64,000 nt of DNA from Hyphodiscus hymeniophilus (lineage: Eukaryota; Ascomycota; Leotiomycetes; Helotiales; Hyphodiscaceae), in contig VNKQ01000015.1 in assembly GCA_016508695.1 (NCBI GenBank), positions 124,001 through 188,000 on the forward strand. The letters run 5' to 3'. Under the pieces are notes generated by a model, which worked only from the letters and a program-made list of their open reading frames with translations, was not told where the DNA came from and did no database searches. Shown here one piece after another: positions 59,021 to 64,000 of this stretch (position 1 is its first letter; each line of letters begins with the position of its first letter). The translations under genes and the position numbers were made by a program.

Positions 59021-59884
59021 CCTGGCTCTTCACACTTGGACGTAAGCGCTCTGAAGAAAGACACCCTGCCCCTTGCGATTCCTGGTTCTACTGCGCAGTG
59101 GTCAAGGAATATAATGGGAAGTCGTGTTTGTTGGAAATGCTTAGAAGAATGATCTAACATGTAGAAACTTTTGAATAGATAGGGCCAAACGACTTGTGTG
59201 GGAACGATTCTTGAAATTATGTAGTCGAGGGCGTACTATCTGATAGGTCAGTAGAAGTTTCAAGGAATGTCGGTCTTTGAGATACCTGAGATCTGAAATT
59301 GGAGGTAGGTGAGATTGGTTTTGGGCGGCGCGTAAGAACTGCTTGGATTGGCTTCGCTACCGTAACGTGTCTGACTTGTAGGTCACATTTGACCCTGTTG
59401 AATGGGGTGGTGAGAGTTGGAAAACATCGTATATTAGTGACTAATAAAGAAAAGGGCGATGAAGTTCGGAAATGCTTTCGCCAAGCCTTGCTATTCTTTG
59501 TTGTAATGGTAGTGGTAGTTGCAAAGACGACAAAGCGAGGTCATGCTCGATGAACATGCGCGATGGAATGATCTAGTGGATAATCATGTATTCTCGATTG
59601 AAGATAGTATATGACTTGTAAGCGCAAAGATTTCAATGCTCCTGACGAAAGAATTTATGTGGGTGTCGAGTAAGAGAGCCATGGATTCTATTGTTCAAGC
59701 TAATACTTGAGGTTAGACGCAGGTTGGTTCGGCTCGGCTGGCGGGTAAGGACTGCTTCGGATTGGCTTCGCTAAACCCAACAAAAGTCTTTTACAGTACC
59801 TACCTACCTACCGTATGTACCCTGTACCTAAGATAGTACTCGAGTACTGTTTGAACCGCTACCATCAAAGCCCAAGGAAATCAT
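59021..59884. other. intergenic region with a diverged direct repeat
   Basis: Two related 35-bp segments, 59325-59359 and 59739-59773, share GTAAGRACTGCTT and GGATTGGCTTCGCTA and lie about 414 bp apart in the same orientation. No gene is recognised. Confidence 0.55.
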
Positions 59885-62133
59885 TCACCTAACCGTAAAA
59901 TACTTATCCTTTCCACGGGTATCGCCAGGCATAGACCTAAGGTCCATAAGGCCATTCACGTACGCGTCCCCGATCAACCTCACAACCTCCTCCCCATCAT
60001 CCAAGGCACGCGATGACCTCAGCACAAACAAAGGCCCTCCTCCATAGAACACGCAGATGAGATCCCCGACCTCCAGGTCGCAAGGTCCCAGCCCCACACG
60101 CCCACCCTCTGTGCTGAAGAAAGTCCGCGTCTTCTTCCCCTCAATCGATTGATAGTAGGCTAAAGTCCGCTGACGCTCCGAAGCGCTCATCGTGTCGACG
60201 TAATCCGCGGTGCCTTGGCTGGCTTGCGATATCCATTGTTTCTTCAGAAGCAAGTAGTTTTCGAACCCGTCTTGATCGAGCGGTGTCTGGCCGTTGAACG
60301 TCAGGTCCGCCACCAATGTGCGCCAGTGCGCTTCGGGGATCTGATCGGGCATGTTGTAGGTCTGTTGGGAGAGCCCGAGACATTTGGTTTCGTACTGGAG
60401 TAGACGGTCGACCGTGCCGCCGGGCCCTTTCCAGGTTTCGGCATCGTAGCAGTGTGCAGGTGATCCGACAACGGTGCGGACGCGGTCGATCTGGAATCCG
60501 AAGAATTTCAGGTCGTTGGAGTTAGGGACCGGAACCACTCGAGATTTTAGCCGCTCCTCAAAAGACTCAAATCCTGCTTGGTACCCCATCACGCCGGCAA
60601 AGTTGTATTCGTCCTTGGGTGGCGAGTTGAAGTTGGGACACCAAGAGGGCAGCTCCGGTGGCGCGGTTTGCGAGGCTGCCATTGAGAGCAAGGCGAGCAT
60701 GCCTTCTGATTGCAATTGAAGTTTGCTATATTGGATATACGGCTTCCACCAGTCACGCCGTGTCTCTGGGGAATAGTCTACCACGATCTGGTCGCCGATC
60801 TGCTGATGTACCATCCCAAGTAAGCCATAAATCTTATCGACAGGTTCCGTCACGTCTCTTTGACGGCAGATTCTCAACAGAGGGGGCATTTTGAAGAACT
60901 GATCAATATCTTTGAAACTTTGAGCGATTACACATAGATGTAGAGCATTCAAAGCTTTTCTGAGACCTTTCTCCTTCTCTGGAGTTCCCGTCATGAGTCC
61001 AAGAAGCGCTGCTCGGGAGAAAACGTTACTCAATGCGACGAATGGGGGCCAGTCAGTCCTTCTGGTCCCATGAGCAACCAAGACTGTAAAGGGGCAGATT
61101 AGCGACCTTTCGATCTGTATGAAGGGTGTAGTAACACATACTTCTCTTCGCCAACACCACTTCTTGAAGAATCCACAACCGAGTTAACCAGGTTTGGGAA
61201 TAGATGAATCCAAGAGAGTGCCATATAGGGTTATCAGTACTTGGCAGATTAGATGAGTCAAGCTCATCGTTCTCCAACCATCCTTTGATATATGCAATAT
61301 TCTCAGGGGTACCATCTTGGAGGATTTGAGTAAACTGCTTGCTCAAAGCTATTGGTGCTCAAGTCAGTAAAAACAACTGCAGAGGCAGAGGCAATATCAG
61401 AAGCTGCAAGCAGGGATGTTGTAAGAACACCCCGCGTGAGAAAGCTGAGCAAGTTTGAAAGTCAACGAAAGCTGAGAGGAAGCGAAAGAGACTGGAAATC
61501 GAAGATGTGATTGTCCACAAGAAACAAAGTCAAGTGATCTACGCACCTTCAATGCTATCCATAGCCAAATCGCTATCGTTCTCCGCCTCCCCCAACCAGA
61601 CAAATACCAATTTTGCAGAACGGTAAACGCTGTTCATGTTGCGCGTGTGAATAGATTTCTCATCGTGATTGTCCTGATCAATACAGATAGCATCGACCCA
61701 GAACCTTCCACTGGGATCTACTGAGTAGAGCTGACGGAGAGCTGCAAAGAGATGCGGTGTTACGGGAAAAGCTGCGCCATTGCAACTGATCGTTGCTGTT
61801 CTTTCAGGGAGACCCCACTGGATGGAGAGAGGGATTGTTAGTGAAAGATGTAGCGGATGTGTGGGGTGTGTGGGATGGGTAAGAAACGAACAAACTCCGT
61901 TGACTGAGATCGGGGCGGGCGAGCAGACTTTTGTCGCGACGGAGGCTTGGGCGAGCGTGATGGGTCAGCTCAACGGGGTCACTTACAGCATACGAAAGGG
62001 CGGTGTAATCTGGGGCTTCATCGAAGGGGAAGTGTTCGAGGTCGCAAGAAATGCCGGTTTCATCAGAGCTGAGGATTTTAAGAACCCGAAAAGAGTCGTC
62101 GGGAAGCGGTGCATATATTGTTGGCCCGCCCAT
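59885..62133 (-). CDS. HET (heterokaryon incompatibility) domain protein, 607 aa
   Basis: Exons are 62133-61987, 61817-61547, 61348-61142 and 61083-59885; all phases agree. The HET domain occupies roughly residues 35-200. It shows the three classic blocks: DYTALSYAWG formed across the first splice, FWVDAICIDQDNHDEKSIHT, and IYSQTWLTRLWILQEVVLAK. The C-terminal 400 residues include the common DKIYGLLGM motif and a GDLICVFYGGGPLFVLR segment found in many HET proteins. HET proteins can trigger programmed cell death on non-self recognition. Most members in a genome have no tested partner, and none is identified here. No NACHT or other fused domain is present. Confidence 0.92.
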
Positions 62134-62535
62134 GGCGACAATTCAGTCGTTCACGACGATCGGCAATTCAAAGGACTGAAGCTCGAATGAGAGTGATGAA
62201 GATATTACCCCTTTCAGGATGTTGCTTTGCCAGATCGCTGTAAAGATTGGTCTGTAAGATCTTCAGAGAGGAGGAAAACAAAACAAAGCCAGGCTGGACC
62301 GGCATCAAAAAGGGGCGGTTTCCCTTTCGGGGCTCAAGAAGCCCCACTTTCTTCAGATCCGAGCGTTGACGTTACGACTCGGACCTTGGACGCGGTGATG
62401 AAGTAAGTTCGGGTCGTGAGGAAAACCACAGGTTGATTTCTAAACTATAGAGATCCCCACAGAGCTAGTACAGAATAGGTAGGTAACGGGGCAAATAATA
62501 TAGTACAGACCCACTCTGTGTCTAACGTCAGGTTT
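62134..62535. other. intergenic region upstream of the HET gene
   Basis: Probable promoter and leader of the HET gene. No other feature is seen. Confidence 0.5.
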
Positions 62536-63187
62536 TCAGCGTAACGAGTCGTAAATAGCGCATGTAGAAGGCGACGAAATTGATTGAGGACATGGAAGAA
62601 ACGGTTCTTTCAATATTATCGCGACTTGTGATGGATCTGCTACGATGCAGATGACGAGAGTTTCGTGATCGAAGGGATAGCCATAGTTCCATAATGAGGA
62701 AATCTTAACGAAAGCTCTCTTTCCCTCTTGAGTGGTTTGGCAATACTTCGCCTTAGATAATAAGAGATACTCAATACGGATTATATCGCAGATCACTGTA
62801 AGCCTCAAAGAATCAGAGGATCTAAATATCTAACTCAGAGCTCTTCAATAGTCTCCTCAGAATTGCATCGAATCGATGAAGCTTGGGTACAAGTTGAGCC
62901 GAAGTGATAATTAATGTCCTCGACGGAATCGTTGGACGAGAAGAGTAACCATTGTAAGGCAGTTCTATAAAGGCACATGAGAATAGTAGATCCACGTTGC
63001 AGATGGAATCCATAAAGAATCGCGCGTCCAAAGTAAACTCAGAAGCACCATGATCGCAAGGTATCTCAAGTTCTCTCGAGTATGATCTCGAAGCTCTCAT
63101 ACGGATAAAATGAACCATGTGCAAGGGTTTCTTGGATACCTTAGTAATGGGAACTACCCACGTGATTATGTATATAAAAGTCGACAT
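62536..63187 (-). pseudogene. hypothetical protein, one apparent frameshift
   Basis: From ATG 63187 the minus strand is open for about 120 codons (MSTFIYIITWVVPITK ... AILRRLLKSSELD). Near 62823-62830 it must shift frame to continue as FRSSDSLRLTVICDIIRIEY ... WNYGYPFDHETLVICIVADP and stop at 62536. No splice pair with the right phase spans the break. Both halves look protein-like, with mixed hydrophobic and charged composition, and are consecutive. I do not recognise the family. It may be a small decayed gene or a real gene with a sequencing error. Confidence 0.35.
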
Positions 63188-64000
63188 TTCCAAGTCTGAG
63201 TAACTGGGTAGACCTCGAGAATTAAGTGACTCTGTCCGTCTTACCATCAAACACGTACCACTTGATAGCATACCCACCTCACTCATCCCTCGCAAGCTCA
63301 TCCAGCACACCAGTGTTCATCACATCACGTGACGATACCCAATGCAGCCCTCCACCCTACAGTATGGTCCAGGATTTCCGAGGCTCCCCCAGACAGACAG
63401 CGAAGGGGTGGAAGGTGGCTTGTTGACAGCTCCTCAAGCCGCTCGACCAAGACCCCATCTCCATCGCCACGTGTTGCAGCCCTGCGCAGACCAGCACATC
63501 GCAGATTTGATCCTCCAAACCACTTCCATTTCCACTTCCACTACCACATCTCCAGCTCGAACACCACGACGGCGCATCGGAACGAGCAAGACGCGTATTA
63601 GCTCATTTCTCTCTGCCATCAGTGCCTAGCTTGGATGGGGAGTGAGATGGGGATGGGAGCGTGGAGATGAAGATGAAGAGGCGCAGAGTGTCGGTGAGTG
63701 AAGTTGGATGATACATGCTGGATGATACATGCTGGATGATGAATGCAGAATGCAGAATGCTAGCTGGATATTCCCAGATATGGGATATGCATGTATGCAT
63801 GTAAGTACTGTGGCGGGCATTTTCCTGGAGCTGATCACTGGGTTGGGAGGGGGTGCGATAAGGTGATTTGATTATGGATACGGAGTAACGGGATGGGGAT
63901 GATGGGATGGGACTGAGTCAGTGAGTGGATTTGGGAGGAGGAGGGCCCGGTTAGCTTGCATGCATGTGGGAATGTACGGTTGGGCTGTTGGGGATTACTT
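63188..64000. other. intergenic region to the right edge
   Basis: No gene is recognised. The left half is rich in short CCA/TCC pyrimidine stretches. The right half is purine-rich with small tandem repeats (listed separately). Confidence 0.5.
63707..63746. repeat. 14-bp tandem repeat GATGATACATGCTG
   Basis: Two perfect copies (63707-63720 and 63721-63734) are followed by a partial third (GATGATGAATGC). A CAGAATG doublet follows directly. Confidence 0.9.

Overview
The window is nuclear DNA of a filamentous ascomycete (Pezizomycotina). Nearly every gene has short introns (about 45-260 bp) with GT...AG borders and CTAAC/CTGAC-type branch points. The content is typical of that group: a septin of the AspC/Cdc12 type, a HET-domain protein, a 2EXR protein, a questin-oxidase-like enzyme, a P450 and a PTR2-type transporter. 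An AT-saturated transposon corpse looks like the result of repeat-induced point mutation (RIP). A leotiomycete (Helotiales-like) source is my guess from gene content, not something the sequence proves. All gene models were built by hand from splice signals and reading-frame phase.

Layout. 1-1.04 kb: 3' end of an APC-family choline/GABA permease. 1.04-4.45 kb: gene-poor. 4.45-6.5 kb: a four-helix membrane protein with an internal duplication in its tail. 7.4-8.3 kb: protein phosphatase inhibitor 2 (Glc8-like). 9.1-11.4 kb: a protein ending in a CENP-C/Mif2-like cupin. 11.4-14.7 kb: a decayed patch with a TIR transposon (8-bp target duplication), a possible MYND fragment and a broken 2EXR gene. 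15.0-33.9 kb: a dense housekeeping block holding an alpha/beta hydrolase, PWP2 (SSU processome) divergent from the septin CDC12, a mitochondrial dehydrogenase kinase divergent from SFH5 (PI transfer), the deubiquitinase UBP15/USP7, a p24 cargo receptor and the spliceosomal SNW protein PRP45.

33.9-47.1 kb is an accessory stretch: a PTR2 peptide transporter that has lost its whole middle yet keeps an open spliced frame, a 3-kb gene-free gap, a membrane-anchored GH16 glucanase, a cytochrome P450, and a 3.7-kb hAT transposon remnant inserted 90 bp upstream of the P450 start. 47.9-59.0 kb returns to mostly conserved genes on the minus strand: TIM22, a questin-oxidase-like protein, a Vps62 family protein, an M1 aminopeptidase and an SRPK-like kinase. 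59.9-62.1 kb: a HET-domain gene. 62.5-63.2 kb: a frameshifted hypothetical gene. 63.2-64 kb: repeats only.

Functionally the genes are mostly independent cellular functions (ribosome assembly, splicing, septation, lipid transfer, mitochondrial import, protein turnover) interrupted by accessory islands where transposons and broken genes collect. I saw no CRISPR array, no convincing tRNA or rRNA gene, and no complete secondary-metabolite cluster: there is no backbone synthase, and the P450 and the questin-oxidase-like gene are separated by a dead transposon and TIM22.
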